DNA of 55,049 nt from Bacteroidota bacterium (lineage in GTDB: Bacteria; Bacteroidota; Bacteroidia; B-17B0; Aurantibacillaceae), in the NCBI GenBank assembly GCA_025363015.1, contig JANYEQ010000072.1:1-55049 (forward strand). The letters are read 5' to 3'. Shown here piece by piece: positions 1 through 8,113 of this stretch (positions within the stretch are counted from its first letter, which is position 1; each line of letters begins with the position of its first letter). The notes beneath the pieces are model-generated. The model was not told the DNA's origin. It did no database searches and was given only the letters and a program-made list of their open reading frames with translations. The translations under genes were made by a program, and so were the position numbers.

Positions 1-143
1 CTGTTGGTTAAAATAATTTTGTATACGTATACGTCGTTTTTGCATGGTTGTTCGTTGTAAGTGCCGTCCCAACCGGTTGCAAAATCTTTTGAAGTAAATA
101 ATTTTTCTCCCCAACGGTCAAAAATATAGAATAAGTATTTACT
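1..143 (-). pseudogene. T9SS type-B C-terminal domain fragment, runs off the window
   Basis: Read on the minus strand this frame gives FDRWGEKLFTSKD, then WDGTYN, then VYVYKI, the hallmark pattern of gliding-motility-associated C-terminal domains that T9SS recognises for export. The frame is open from about base 143 and leaves the window at base 1. Its upstream part is replaced by the antisense of the other repeat arm, where a stop occurs at 144-146. It is therefore a fragment without signal peptide or body. It could be the tail of a large adhesin whose remainder was lost at this junction, or an assembly chimera. Confidence 0.55.
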
Positions 144-235
144 TCAAAAGATTTTGCAACCGGTTGGGACGGCACTTATAACGAACAACCATGCAAAAAC
201 GACGTATACGTATACAAAATTATTTTAACCAATAG
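1..235. repeat. Near-perfect inverted repeat, about 100-bp arms, 35-bp spacer
   Basis: Bases 4-100 and 136-232 are reverse complements over 97 bp with a single difference (G57 against T179 on the other arm). The match continues to the window start with one more difference at base 3. Both arms encode the same stretch of a T9SS type-B (gliding-associated) C-terminal domain, on opposite strands. Both differences are third-position, synonymous transitions (TAC/TAT Tyr, AAC/AAT Asn) when read in that frame. This favours two paralogous copies over one molecule copied onto itself. A chimeric join at a contig edge is still possible. Confidence 0.9.
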
Positions 236-284
236 CTTTGGTAAAGTCATTGAAAAAACTGGACATGTAACACTAAATAGGTAA
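135..284 (+). pseudogene. T9SS type-B C-terminal domain, orphan last 49 codons
   Basis: The frame through 141-284 encodes TSKDFATGWDGTYN, then CKNDVYVYKI, then FGKVIEKTGHVTLNR and a TAA stop at 282-284. This is the natural end of a gliding-associated T9SS sorting domain. A stop at 132-134 closes the frame just upstream, at the repeat spacer, so no body or signal peptide is attached. It is a silent remnant or one half of a chimeric junction. No ribosome binding site or start is visible. Confidence 0.6.
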
Positions 285-334
285 GAGATATTTTTTTTCT
301 TGTATTATTTATACATATAAAACGCTTCTTTTAC

Positions 335-342
335 TAAATTTG
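335..342 (+). promoter_or_regulatory. Bacteroidota -7 element TAAATTTG, 4 nt before the GTG
   Basis: TAAATTTG matches the TAnnTTTG -7 consensus of Bacteroidota sigma factor promoters exactly. It ends four bases before the GTG at 347, so the expected transcript would begin at or next to the start codon, with no leader. I see no convincing -33 TTTG at the usual 19-20 bp spacing, so the promoter is tentative. Confidence 0.4.
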
Positions 343-346
343 TTAA

Positions 347-858
347 GTGAAAGCTGAACAATTTACGTTAACATTTAAAACATACATTACTCAACACAAA
401 AGCATGTTTGGCGTAAATTGTATTGTAGTTAACAAAAAATATATTATAAAACTTGGTGGTTTTAAAGTTAGATTACTTTGTAAAATAAACAATAATGAAC
501 CATTTCCTTGTGCTGCTATGCCTATTGGCGATGGAAGCGGTTACCTTATGTTATCGAAAGAAAATATAAAAAATTAAACTTGAATAACAAAGAGGAATTT
601 AATATCGAATTAACAAAAGATGAAAGTGAGTTTGGAATGCCTATTCCTGAAGAGTTGGAAGAAATTTTAAACCAAGATTCTGAAGGCAAAAAACGTTTTA
701 CAGATTTAGCACCTGGTAAGCAACGAAATATTATTTATTATACTAGTAAAATAAAAAATCAACAATTAAGAGTTGAACGCGCTTGGATATTTATACTCAA
801 TTTAAAAAATGAACCAAAAGGTAAAGAAAGAGTTTCTAACATACTGGGGTTAAAATAA
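347..858 (+). pseudogene. YdeI/OmpD-associated family protein (DUF1905 plus YdeI), frameshifted
   Basis: Two overlapping frames together make one protein of about 170 aa. The first (347-577, GTG start) is a DUF1905 domain ending in the typical PIGDGSGYLMLSKENIK. The second continues from about 571 with LNLNNKEEFNIEL, then the YdeI part (PEELEEIL, FTDLAPGKQRNIIYYTSKIK, ending NILGLK at 858). The break lies in a run of six A at about 570-575. One additional A restores a continuous frame, so this is a recent -1 slip or a homopolymer sequencing error. Homologues are small cytoplasmic proteins of uncertain role, sometimes linked to bacteriocin protection. The gene is 25 bp upstream of the CoA-transferase on the same strand. 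Confidence 0.75.
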
Positions 859-883
859 TAATTGTATATTAGTTTCTACAATT

Positions 884-1951
884 ATGAAAGCTATTTTTAA
901 AGATTTAAAAGTAATTGAATTGGCCAGTGTTTTAGCTGGACCCAGCGTAGGTTTATTTTTTGCAGAATTAGGAGCAACAGTTTTAAAAATTGAAAACCCA
1001 AACTCAAATGGTGATGTAACCCGCAGTTGGAAACTAAAATCTGAAAATCAAAAAAGCGATACAAGTGCTTATTTTTGGAGTGTAAATGGCTTAAAAAAAA
1101 GTGTTTTTTTAGATATTACTGCTGAAGCACACTTACAACAATTTTATAAATTAATTTCGGATGCTGATATTTTAATTACCAATTTTAAGCACGGTGATGA
1201 TGAAAAGTTAAAAGTAAACTACCCTACTCTATCCAAATTAAATCCAAAAATAATTTATGCTTCTATTAATGGTTTTGGAGTTAACTCGCCTCGTACAGCC
1301 TACGACTTAATTTTACAAGCCGAAACTGGTTTTATGTTTATGAATGGCGAGCCTAAAAGTAAACCCACAAAATTACCTGTAGCCTTAATTGATTTATTAG
1401 CTGGCCATCAATTAAAAGAAGCTATTTTAATTGCGTTATTAAACAAATACAAAACTAATAAAGGTTGTTATGTAAGTGTATCGTTATTTGATAGTGCCAT
1501 TGCATCACTTGCTAACCAAGCAACCAATTGGTTAATTGCAAATCATTTACCAACGGCAATGGGTAGTTTGCACCCTAACATTGCACCCTACGGCGAATTA
1601 TTTGACACAAAAGATAAACATCAAATTACGTTTGCTATTGGCAGTAACAAACAGTTTAAACAGTTGTGCGAATTAATTCAATACCCAAGCTTAGCTACAG
1701 ATATTAAATACGCTACCAATCAACAACGTGTTATAAATCGAATGCAATTATATAGTATTTTATATAATTATATTCAGCAATTTAATTTTAAAGATGTGTA
1801 TAATTTATGTTTAGAAAAAGGAATTCCTATTGGCAAAATACGAAACTTAAAAGAAGTATTTGAGTTACCAGAAGCACAAGCGCAACTCTTAAAATTTAAA
1901 CACCAAAACACTGAGTTAACAAGCGTTTCGAGTATTGCTTTTAAATTTTAA
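884..1951 (+). CDS. CaiB/BaiF-type (family III) CoA-transferase
   Basis: 355 aa, close to the usual size of family III CoA-transferases. These move CoA between acyl groups through an aspartyl-CoA thioester. The N-terminus LKVIELASVLAGPSVGLFFAELGATVLKIE is the conserved Rossmann-like CoA-binding opening (split here as LKVIELASVLAGPSVG and LFFAELGATVLKIE). The catalytic Asp is most likely D170 in VALIDLLAG. WSVNGLKKSVFLD (about 65-77) and INGFG (about 128-132) are further family signatures. The C-terminal domain (LCLEKGIPIGKIRNLKEV) closes the interlocked fold. The substrate cannot be told from sequence; alpha-methylacyl-CoA racemase-like or formyl/succinyl-CoA transferase activity are both possible. 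The ATG at 884 is the first in-frame start after the broken upstream gene. Confidence 0.85.
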   Translation: MKAIFKDLKVIELASVLAGPSVGLFFAELGATVLKIENPNSNGDVTRSWKLKSENQKSDTSAYFWSVNGLKKSVFLDITAEAHLQQFYKLISDADILITNFKHGDDEKLKVNYPTLSKLNPKIIYASINGFGVNSPRTAYDLILQAETGFMFMNGEPKSKPTKLPVALIDLLAGHQLKEAILIALLNKYKTNKGCYVSVSLFDSAIASLANQATNWLIANHLPTAMGSLHPNIAPYGELFDTKDKHQITFAIGSNKQFKQLCELIQYPSLATDIKYATNQQRVINRMQLYSILYNYIQQFNFKDVYNLCLEKGIPIGKIRNLKEVFELPEAQAQLLKFKHQNTELTSVSSIAFKF

Positions 1952-2045
1952 AATTTAGTATGGTCTAAAGAAAAAAAATACATTTTAATAAATTTAATCG
2001 ATAATTTTTGTAATTGAGTACACATAATTTTAATACTATTTTCAA

Positions 2046-2123
2046 TAACGCATCAAATGGAATACGGCTAAACAACTTGGGTATAAAGATGCTGAAGAAT
2101 TAATTTTATATAATTGTAAATAA
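2046..2123 (+). pseudogene. Possible gene remnant between the CoA-transferase and GNAT genes
   Basis: The 209-bp gap between the flanking genes has one coding-like stretch. It runs from a stop at 2046 to a TAA at 2121-2123 and reads WNTAKQLGYKDAEELILYNC. It has no start codon. The phrasing looks like the C-terminal helix of an enzyme, but I cannot assign a family. It may be a decayed gene end or chance. No terminator or promoter was recognised in the rest of the gap. Confidence 0.2.
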
Positions 2124-2160
2124 GTTTATTTATAAAACTCGTTTAATAGAAGACATTAAA

Positions 2161-2598
2161 ATGGCATATAAAGTAAAACAAGCCGAAACAAAAACACAGT
2201 TAAAAAACATTTTACAACTACGTTATGATGTGTTGCGAAAGCCTTGGAATCAAACCATAGAAACTGCTACTGATGAATTAGAACACCAGTCCATTAACGC
2301 TTTTATTGAAGATATAAATGGAAATATAATAGCTTGTGGACGATTACAAGAAAACGAAAATAAGATTGGGCAAATTCGTTTTATGGCTGTAAGCAACAAT
2401 TACCAAGGCAAAGGTTTAGGTAAACTTATTATTAGCTATCTTGAGGAAAAAGCAAAAGAAAAAAAATTAGTAGAAATTCAATTACAAGCCAGAGAAAATG
2501 CAGTAGATTTTTATGTAAATTGTAAGTATATTATCAAAGAAAAATCGTTTTTATTGTGGGATACAATTCAGCATTACTTAATGACGAAAACATTGTAA
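2161..2598 (+). CDS. GNAT family N-acetyltransferase
   Basis: 145 aa, a single Gcn5-related acetyltransferase domain. The strand-turn-helix that binds acetyl-CoA pyrophosphate is clear: IGQIRFMAVSNNYQGKGLGK (about 73-92) with the Q-x-x-G-x-G loop QGKGLG, followed by helix LIISYLEEKAKEK. QLQARENAVDFYVN (about 104-117) is motif B, where small-molecule GNATs close over the acceptor. The N-terminal LRYDVLRKPW resembles the ElaA/YjdJ-like branch. The acceptor (amino acid, polyamine or protein) is unknown. A strong hairpin directly follows the stop. Confidence 0.85.
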   Translation: MAYKVKQAETKTQLKNILQLRYDVLRKPWNQTIETATDELEHQSINAFIEDINGNIIACGRLQENENKIGQIRFMAVSNNYQGKGLGKLIISYLEEKAKEKKLVEIQLQARENAVDFYVNCKYIIKEKSFLLWDTIQHYLMTKTL

Positions 2599-2609
2599 AT
2601 AAGTAATTA

Positions 2610-2648
2610 CCTCTACCAGAGTTAATTTTATACAAACTCTGGTAGAGG
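2610..2648. terminator. Bidirectional intrinsic terminator between convergent genes
   Basis: A 14-bp perfect stem (CCTCTACCAGAGTT paired with AACTCTGGTAGAGG) has an 11-nt loop. It sits between the stop of the GNAT gene and the stop of the minus-strand protease gene. It is not followed by a long T run, but its position between two convergent ends supports a shared terminator. Confidence 0.75.
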
Positions 2649-2654
2649 GTAAAT

Positions 2655-4109
2655 TTATAGCCCAAATTGATAAGTTATCCCTAAACCATTTGGGTAATAA
2701 CCTTGAATAGAAATAGTTCCTGTTTTAGTTTCCATAATTTTTTCAACGTCTTTTGGCGAACTTACTTTTTTACTATCAATACTTGTAATAATAAAGCCTT
2801 CCTTAATACCCACTTGCGCTAATTTACCATTGCTTAACTTATTTACTCTAACACCATTATTTAAACGTAAACGATTTAGTTCATTACTCTCAACATCCGT
2901 AAATTCAGCTCCTAAAGCATTAATAGTATGTTTTACTAACTCACTTTTTTTAACCAATTTAGTAGTATTATCTAATGCTTTTAAAACAACATCTACATTC
3001 AAATCTTTATTATTGCGCAATACATTTACTTTAATTTTATTACCTGGTCGGTATTTACTTACTTGCTCTTGCATAGCACTAACACTTCCAACAGATATAT
3101 CTTCAATTTTTGTAATAACATCTCCTTCTTGAATACCTGCATCTTGAGCACTCCCACCATCTGTTACTCCATTTACATAAATGCCGTTTAACTGTTTAAT
3201 ATTTTTTTCTTCAGCAAATTTAGAATCTATGTCTCTAATACTAACGCCTATATAAGCACGTTGCACAGTACCAAATTCAATTAAATCGCTCACTATTTTT
3301 TTAACTATATTAACAGGTACCGCAAACGAATAACCTTGATAAGCGCCATTATTACTGGCTATTGCTGTATTTATACCAATTAAATCGCCATTGGTATTAA
3401 CCAATGCACCACCGCTATTGCCTGGGTTAACGGCCGCATCGGTTTGTAAAAACGATTCAATTGGGCGCTTACTATTATCTAAAATATTACTTCGTCCTTT
3501 AGCACTAATAATTCCCGCTGTTACAGTACTTTCTAAATTAAACGGATTACCTACTGCTAAAGCCCATTCACCTATTTTTACAGCATCGCTGTTGCCGTAA
3601 TTTAAAAACGGTAAATTTTTTTCTTTAATTTTAATTAATGCTACATCCGTACTAGCATCGGCACCAACTATCGTTCCCTCAAAAGTACGTTTATCATTCA
3701 TAATTACTTCAATTTTATCAGCACCTGCAATTACATGATTATTGGTAACAATATACCCATCATCGCTAATAATAACACCACTTCCACTGGCTTGTTGAAT
3801 GTAATTTTGCTGGCGCTTTTGTGGGCCAAAAAACAATTCTGCAAATGGGTCGTAACTTAAATTATTTACATTTTCGCTGGTTGTTTTTATGTGCACAACT
3901 GCATTAACCGATTTTTCGGCCGCATTTGTAAAATCGGTGGTTAAAGCTCCACTCATTATTCCACTTGAATTTACCAAAGTAATTGGCTGATGAAAGTTAG
4001 GTTGAGTAACTTGGCTTATTTGCTTATTATTATAAATAAAATGAGTGGCTGTAAGTGCTACAAAGCCACCAATACACCCCACAAAAACGGTTGAAATTAA
4101 GTTTTTCAT
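2655..4109 (-). CDS. degP: Periplasmic serine protease/chaperone of the HtrA (Do/DegP) family
   Basis: 484 aa, the usual length for Do-type proteases with two PDZ domains. An N-terminal membrane segment (about 3-25) directs it to the periplasm. The trypsin-like domain carries the triad H125 (TNNHVIAGA), D155 (ASTDVALIKI) and S232 in the oxyanion loop GNSGGALVN. PDZ1 lies at about 280-380 (AYIGVSI, GIYVNGVTDGGSAQDAGIQE), and PDZ2 at about 390-484 (GVRVNKLSNGKLAQVGIKEG). The family degrades or refolds damaged envelope proteins under heat or oxidative stress. The gene stands alone on the minus strand, diverging from the dapF operon, with a terminator at its 3' end. Confidence 0.93.
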   Translation of the reverse strand: MKNLISTVFVGCIGGFVALTATHFIYNNKQISQVTQPNFHQPITLVNSSGIMSGALTTDFTNAAEKSVNAVVHIKTTSENVNNLSYDPFAELFFGPQKRQQNYIQQASGSGVIISDDGYIVTNNHVIAGADKIEVIMNDKRTFEGTIVGADASTDVALIKIKEKNLPFLNYGNSDAVKIGEWALAVGNPFNLESTVTAGIISAKGRSNILDNSKRPIESFLQTDAAVNPGNSGGALVNTNGDLIGINTAIASNNGAYQGYSFAVPVNIVKKIVSDLIEFGTVQRAYIGVSIRDIDSKFAEEKNIKQLNGIYVNGVTDGGSAQDAGIQEGDVITKIEDISVGSVSAMQEQVSKYRPGNKIKVNVLRNNKDLNVDVVLKALDNTTKLVKKSELVKHTINALGAEFTDVESNELNRLRLNNGVRVNKLSNGKLAQVGIKEGFIITSIDSKKVSSPKDVEKIMETKTGTISIQGYYPNGLGITYQFGL

Positions 4110-4155
4110 AGTATATAATTTTTAATGATTTATATTAATAATGCAAAATTAATAC

Positions 4156-4187
4156 CATTGTTACATTGTAAGTTTATTTTTAACAAA
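4156..4187 (-). promoter_or_regulatory. Candidate promoter for the HtrA gene
   Basis: Reading the minus strand, TTTG (4187-4184) is followed after 20 bp by TAACAATG (4163-4156), an imperfect TAnnTTTG. This would give a leader of about 40 nt. The -33 and the spacing fit the Bacteroidota pattern but the -7 has mismatches, so it is a weak candidate. Confidence 0.3.
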
Positions 4188-4233
4188 CCTTAACCACTTA
4201 GCTTTTTTTTTGTAATTTTAACATTAAAATTTA

Positions 4234-4866
4234 ATGCAACTTAAACGCAAAATACCCACATTTATTTTTGGCCTTTCAATCGGCTTAATAATTGGCGTTG
4301 GTTTTTTTGTATTTAAAATTACCGATATTTTTAATACCTTAAAAAGCTCTGCAAAAGAGCAAATTACAGTTATTGAACAACCTGTAAAAACTAATTCAGA
4401 CGAGGAAAAAGAAAGTCAAAAAAACAAGGAGCGCTTTAAAATTAATATTGGAAATACTACTAAAGTAAATTATAAAGAAGTAGATAGTTTAATAAAACAA
4501 GATTCGGAATTAAATGTGGCAACAGATGAATTATTGTCAGTTAAAAATGTTAAAGTAATTAAAATTGGCGACACAAATTCAGGTTCCGACTCCTTAGCTG
4601 CAAATCTTGCTGGGGTTGAAGAAACTACAACGAACTTATATTTTGTTGAATTTTGGAAAACTCCACTCAATAGCAAAGGATACCGTTTTAGTAAAAATAA
4701 AATTATGATGTACGGTTTTATTGATTTTAGTAATGTTGTGTTATACCAATTAGATAATTCTTATTACATAAAATGTAGCGACCAAGTATATAAACTTTTT
4801 TATGGTAGCGATTTTAAACCTTTAGAACGAGTGATTGATAGTGATTTGTTAGCAAAAATTAATTAA
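4234..4866 (+). CDS. Conserved-looking membrane-anchored protein of unknown function
   Basis: 210 aa. I do not recognise a family. One N-terminal transmembrane helix (about 8-29, FIFGLSIGLIIGVGFFVFKI) is preceded by basic residues. It is followed by a charged linker (about 50-70) and a C-terminal globular part with alternating hydrophobic residues (LYFVEFWKTPLNSKGYRF, VVLYQLDNSYYIKC). Topology would put the globular part in the periplasm. It starts 5 bp before dapF and is the first gene of a four-gene + operon. That suggests co-expression but does not reveal its role. Confidence 0.7.
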   Translation: MQLKRKIPTFIFGLSIGLIIGVGFFVFKITDIFNTLKSSAKEQITVIEQPVKTNSDEEKESQKNKERFKINIGNTTKVNYKEVDSLIKQDSELNVATDELLSVKNVKVIKIGDTNSGSDSLAANLAGVEETTTNLYFVEFWKTPLNSKGYRFSKNKIMMYGFIDFSNVVLYQLDNSYYIKCSDQVYKLFYGSDFKPLERVIDSDLLAKIN

Positions 4867-4871
4867 ATTTT

Positions 4872-5654
4872 ATGCAACTACAATTTTATAAATACCAAGG
4901 CACCGGTAACGATTTTGTTTTAATAGATAATCGTAAAAATACTATTGAATTAAACGAAGAACAACTAAAATTTTTATGTAATAGGCGTTTTGGTATTGGT
5001 GCAGATGGCTTAATGCTATTAGAATTAGAGCCTGGTGTTGATTTTAAAATGATTTATTTTAATAGCGATGGCAAGCCAAGTAGTATGTGTGGCAACGGTG
5101 GGCGATGTATTACAGCTTTCGCAAAACAATTGGGTGTAATCACAAATAAAGCAAAATTTATAGCAGTAGATGGTTTTCACGAGGCTATTATTGATGAACA
5201 TGAAATTGTAAGCTTAAAAATGCAAGATGTAAAAACGATAGAAATTGGAAACGATTTTTTTTACTTAAATACAGGCTCGCCACACTATGTAAAATTTATA
5301 AACGATGTTCAAAATTTTGATGTAGTAAAAAACGGAAAAGAAATAAGATATAACAAACGCTTTGCCGAAGAAGGCACTAATGTAAATTTTATTGAAAAGA
5401 TAAACGACGAATTAGTTGTACGAACTTATGAACGAGGTGTTGAGGATGAAACATTTTCGTGTGGAACGGGTGTAACAGCCGCCGCATTAGTAGCTGCATT
5501 AGAAGGTATTAGCAATTCAAAAAATAATTGCCTAATAAAAACATTAGGTGGTAATTTAGAAGTAATGTTTGAAAAAGTATTGACTCAAAATTTTTATAAT
5601 ATTTGGTTAAAAGGGCCAACTCAAAAAGTATTTGAAGGCATCATTAATTTGTGA
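4872..5654 (+). CDS. dapF: Diaminopimelate epimerase
   Basis: 260 aa. It converts LL- to meso-diaminopimelate for lysine and peptidoglycan synthesis in the cytoplasm, using two cysteines as acid and base without cofactor. Both are present in their signatures: C73 in SSMCGNGGRC and C197 in DETFSCGTGVTAAAL. The substrate-binding KYQGTGNDFVLID at the N-terminus and NTGSPHYV (about 133-140) are also conserved. It is preceded by a membrane protein 5 bp upstream and overlaps the next gene by 4 bp (GTGA). Confidence 0.96.
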   Translation: MQLQFYKYQGTGNDFVLIDNRKNTIELNEEQLKFLCNRRFGIGADGLMLLELEPGVDFKMIYFNSDGKPSSMCGNGGRCITAFAKQLGVITNKAKFIAVDGFHEAIIDEHEIVSLKMQDVKTIEIGNDFFYLNTGSPHYVKFINDVQNFDVVKNGKEIRYNKRFAEEGTNVNFIEKINDELVVRTYERGVEDETFSCGTGVTAAALVAALEGISNSKNNCLIKTLGGNLEVMFEKVLTQNFYNIWLKGPTQKVFEGIINL

Positions 5655-6208
5655 TTCAACCTTTTGTTCATATTCCAGTGCCAACTAAAAATTTTGAAGC
5701 TTATAAACTACAAAAAAACTTATGGATTGTATTATTGCACGCTAATCGCATTCCGCCTCATGTAGGTTTAATTATTAACGGAAGCTATAATTCCTTAACT
5801 ATTAAAGGGCACGAATTAGACATTGATTTAGACGTTTTACTAAAAACAATTTCTCAAAAAAAAATTGAAACTACGTTTATAAAATTAGTGCACCATCCTG
5901 TTTTTAGTTACGATTATCAATTACAAATTTTTAAGGAGTATATAAAAAAATTCAATCAAGTAAAGGCTTTTGAGGCAAGTTGCTTATCGCCCATAAAATT
6001 ATTTTTTCAAGAATTTTATGCTCTACAATTAAACGAAACAGAATTATTATTTGAATTTATGCAACGCTTACAAACTAATAATTATTTAGAAAATATACAA
6101 AGTTTAAATTTTACCTTACCTTTAAATTATATTGAGTTACCTTTATACACTGCTGAGCAACTTAATGATGTAATTACGAAAGAACGTTTACCATATTATA
6201 ACGACTAA
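5651..6208 (+). CDS. Hypothetical protein translationally coupled to dapF
   Basis: 185 aa, no recognised family. It starts with GTG inside the dapF stop (GTGA overlap) and ends one base into the next start, so it is tightly coupled on both sides. There is no signal peptide or membrane helix. A central block WIVLLHANRIPPHVGLIING (about 26-45) with conserved-looking His, Pro and Gly residues, and KLVHHPVFSYDYQLQIF (about 77-93), look like a compact soluble fold. The operon position suggests a cytoplasmic housekeeping role, but none can be named. Confidence 0.75.
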   Translation: MIQPFVHIPVPTKNFEAYKLQKNLWIVLLHANRIPPHVGLIINGSYNSLTIKGHELDIDLDVLLKTISQKKIETTFIKLVHHPVFSYDYQLQIFKEYIKKFNQVKAFEASCLSPIKLFFQEFYALQLNETELLFEFMQRLQTNNYLENIQSLNFTLPLNYIELPLYTAEQLNDVITKERLPYYND

Positions 6209-6735
6209 TGTTTATTAAAGGAAAAAATATAACCATAAGAGCCTTAGAAACTGACGATGTAAATTTACTTTACGATTGGGAAAATAACCAAACATTATGG
6301 GCTGTTAGTTACACCCAAACTCCCTTTAGTAAATTTGTGTTAGAAGAATTTGTAAACTCAATACAAGATATTTATACAACTAAGCAATTACGTTTAATGA
6401 TAAATAGTGCTGAAACCAAAGAAACTATTGGCTGTATAGATTTATTTGAATTTGACCCACAACACGTCCGCTGTGGTATTGGTATTTTTATACATAATAA
6501 TTTTAGAAACAAAGGTTTTGCGCTTGAATGTATTGATTTAATAAAAAACTATTGCTTTACTACCTTATATTTAAAACAAATATTTGTGCATGTAAATGTC
6601 AGCAACGAAGCAAGTTTAAACCTATTTGAAAAAGCAGGTTTTGTAAAAAGTGGGCTAAAAAAATGTTGGCATAAAAATAGCTTAAGCGCTTTTGAAGATG
6701 TTTGTTTTTTACAATTAATAAATGAAGAGGATTAA
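6208..6735 (+). CDS. RimJ/RimL-type GNAT N-acetyltransferase
   Basis: 175 aa. It opens with KGKNITIRALETDDVNLLYDWENN, the typical start of the RimL-like branch (Acetyltransf_3), which acetylates protein N-termini, amino acids or antibiotics. The acetyl-CoA site is CGIGIFIHNNFRNKGFALEC (about 91-110), with R-N-K-G-F-A as the pyrophosphate loop. VNVSNEASLNLFEKAGF (about 131-147) is the terminal motif. It is the last gene of the dapF operon, overlapping the previous stop by one base. The substrate is unknown. Confidence 0.82.
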   Translation: MFIKGKNITIRALETDDVNLLYDWENNQTLWAVSYTQTPFSKFVLEEFVNSIQDIYTTKQLRLMINSAETKETIGCIDLFEFDPQHVRCGIGIFIHNNFRNKGFALECIDLIKNYCFTTLYLKQIFVHVNVSNEASLNLFEKAGFVKSGLKKCWHKNSLSAFEDVCFLQLINEED

Positions 6736-6739
6736 ATAG

Positions 6740-8047
6740 TTATCTTAAAATTAATAACCTATTTGCATCTAACTTTATAAAAATAAAAAGTAAAATTGTA
6801 AAACTCCATAATGACGATCCTCCGTAACTAAAAAATGGCAACGGAATACCTATAACTGGCATCAAACCAATAGTCATACCAATATTTACCGCCAAGTGAA
6901 AAAACAAAACGGCTGCTACGCCATAACCGTAAATCCTACTGTAATCAGAGCGTTGGCGTTCGGCTAAAAATATAAGTCGTAGTATTAAAAAAAGTTCTAA
7001 AAAAATAACGGCAGTACTTCCTACAAATCCCCATTCTTCGCCCACCGTACAAAAAATAAAATCGGTATCTTGCTCAGGTACAAAATCGTATTTAGTTTGT
7101 GTACCTTGTAAATAGCCTTTTCCAAAAAAACCACCACTACCAATTGCTATTTTTGCTTGATTAACATTGTAACCCTCTTTTTTTAAATTTACTGTTCCCC
7201 GTCCTAATAATACATCAATACGCACTTTTTGATGAGGCTCTAAATGATTATACACGTAATTTGTAGTTAATACCACGCCACAAGCACTGGCAAATACTAT
7301 GGCTACTATAATTAAGTTTTTAAGGCGGCGATTAATAAACAAAAACGATGCAAGTGAAATTATTCCTAAGGCTATAATTAATGCAAAAGTGTTTGTTACA
7401 ACTAATGCCACCACAAATAAAATAGCAGCCAATAAACCAAAAATTAAAAAGTTAACCGATAATCCTTCACGATACAATACAATTATAAACGCAATAAACA
7501 CAATTGCTAAACCAGTTTCGTCTTGCAAAATTTTAATAATAAGTAGTGGCAAAAACACAAACATTATTGCATAAAACGTGTTTTTGTAATTTTTAATTAA
7601 ATCTTTTAAACGTAACCTATATTGAGGGTTTACAATAATATTACGATTACTTAAAAACTTTGCCAAAGCAAGATTAGTAGCAAATTTCATAAACTCGGCT
7701 GGTTGTATGCCAAAATCGCCAAAGCGATACCACGATTTACTTCCTTTAACTTCTCGCCCTAATACAATTACCAAAATATTTGCTACTATAAAAAAAATAT
7801 AAAAAAAGTAAGAAAAAGCGGTAAAAAAATTAGCATCAATTAATAAAATACTAAAAGCAATAATTGCTGCACCACCAATCCAAATTAATTGTTTACCATA
7901 TTTTTGTGTAGTATCAAAAATATTTTGGTGCTCTTCATTATAAACAGCGGCATAAATATTAAGCCAACCTAAAATTACTAATAACGAGTACGTTAAAATA
8001 GTCAATCTATCTACACCATAAAATATACTATTTTCGTTACGAGCCAC
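6740..8047 (-). CDS. rodA: Rod-shape SEDS peptidoglycan polymerase RodA
   Basis: 435 aa polytopic membrane protein of the SEDS family, the lipid II glycosyltransferase that works with PBP2 in cell elongation. About ten hydrophobic segments are visible. Family motifs include KSWYRFGDFGIQPAEFMKFA (about 103-122), GSGGFFGKGYLQGTQTKYDF with the conserved periplasmic loop, PEQDTDFIF, and the C-terminal GIPLPFFSYGGSS. It is the last gene of the mreBCD-mrdA-rodA operon, 66 bp after mrdA. It ends 4 bp from the convergent GNAT gene with no obvious terminator between them. Confidence 0.93.
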   Translation of the reverse strand: MARNENSIFYGVDRLTILTYSLLVILGWLNIYAAVYNEEHQNIFDTTQKYGKQLIWIGGAAIIAFSILLIDANFFTAFSYFFYIFFIVANILVIVLGREVKGSKSWYRFGDFGIQPAEFMKFATNLALAKFLSNRNIIVNPQYRLRLKDLIKNYKNTFYAIMFVFLPLLIIKILQDETGLAIVFIAFIIVLYREGLSVNFLIFGLLAAILFVVALVVTNTFALIIALGIISLASFLFINRRLKNLIIVAIVFASACGVVLTTNYVYNHLEPHQKVRIDVLLGRGTVNLKKEGYNVNQAKIAIGSGGFFGKGYLQGTQTKYDFVPEQDTDFIFCTVGEEWGFVGSTAVIFLELFLILRLIFLAERQRSDYSRIYGYGVAAVLFFHLAVNIGMTIGLMPVIGIPLPFFSYGGSSLWSFTILLFIFIKLDANRLLILR

Positions 8048-8113
8048 TTGCTAAGTTGTTTGATGTTTATTTTCTATAATTAAATTTACCTAATATCTAA
8101 TTTACTAAATCCA

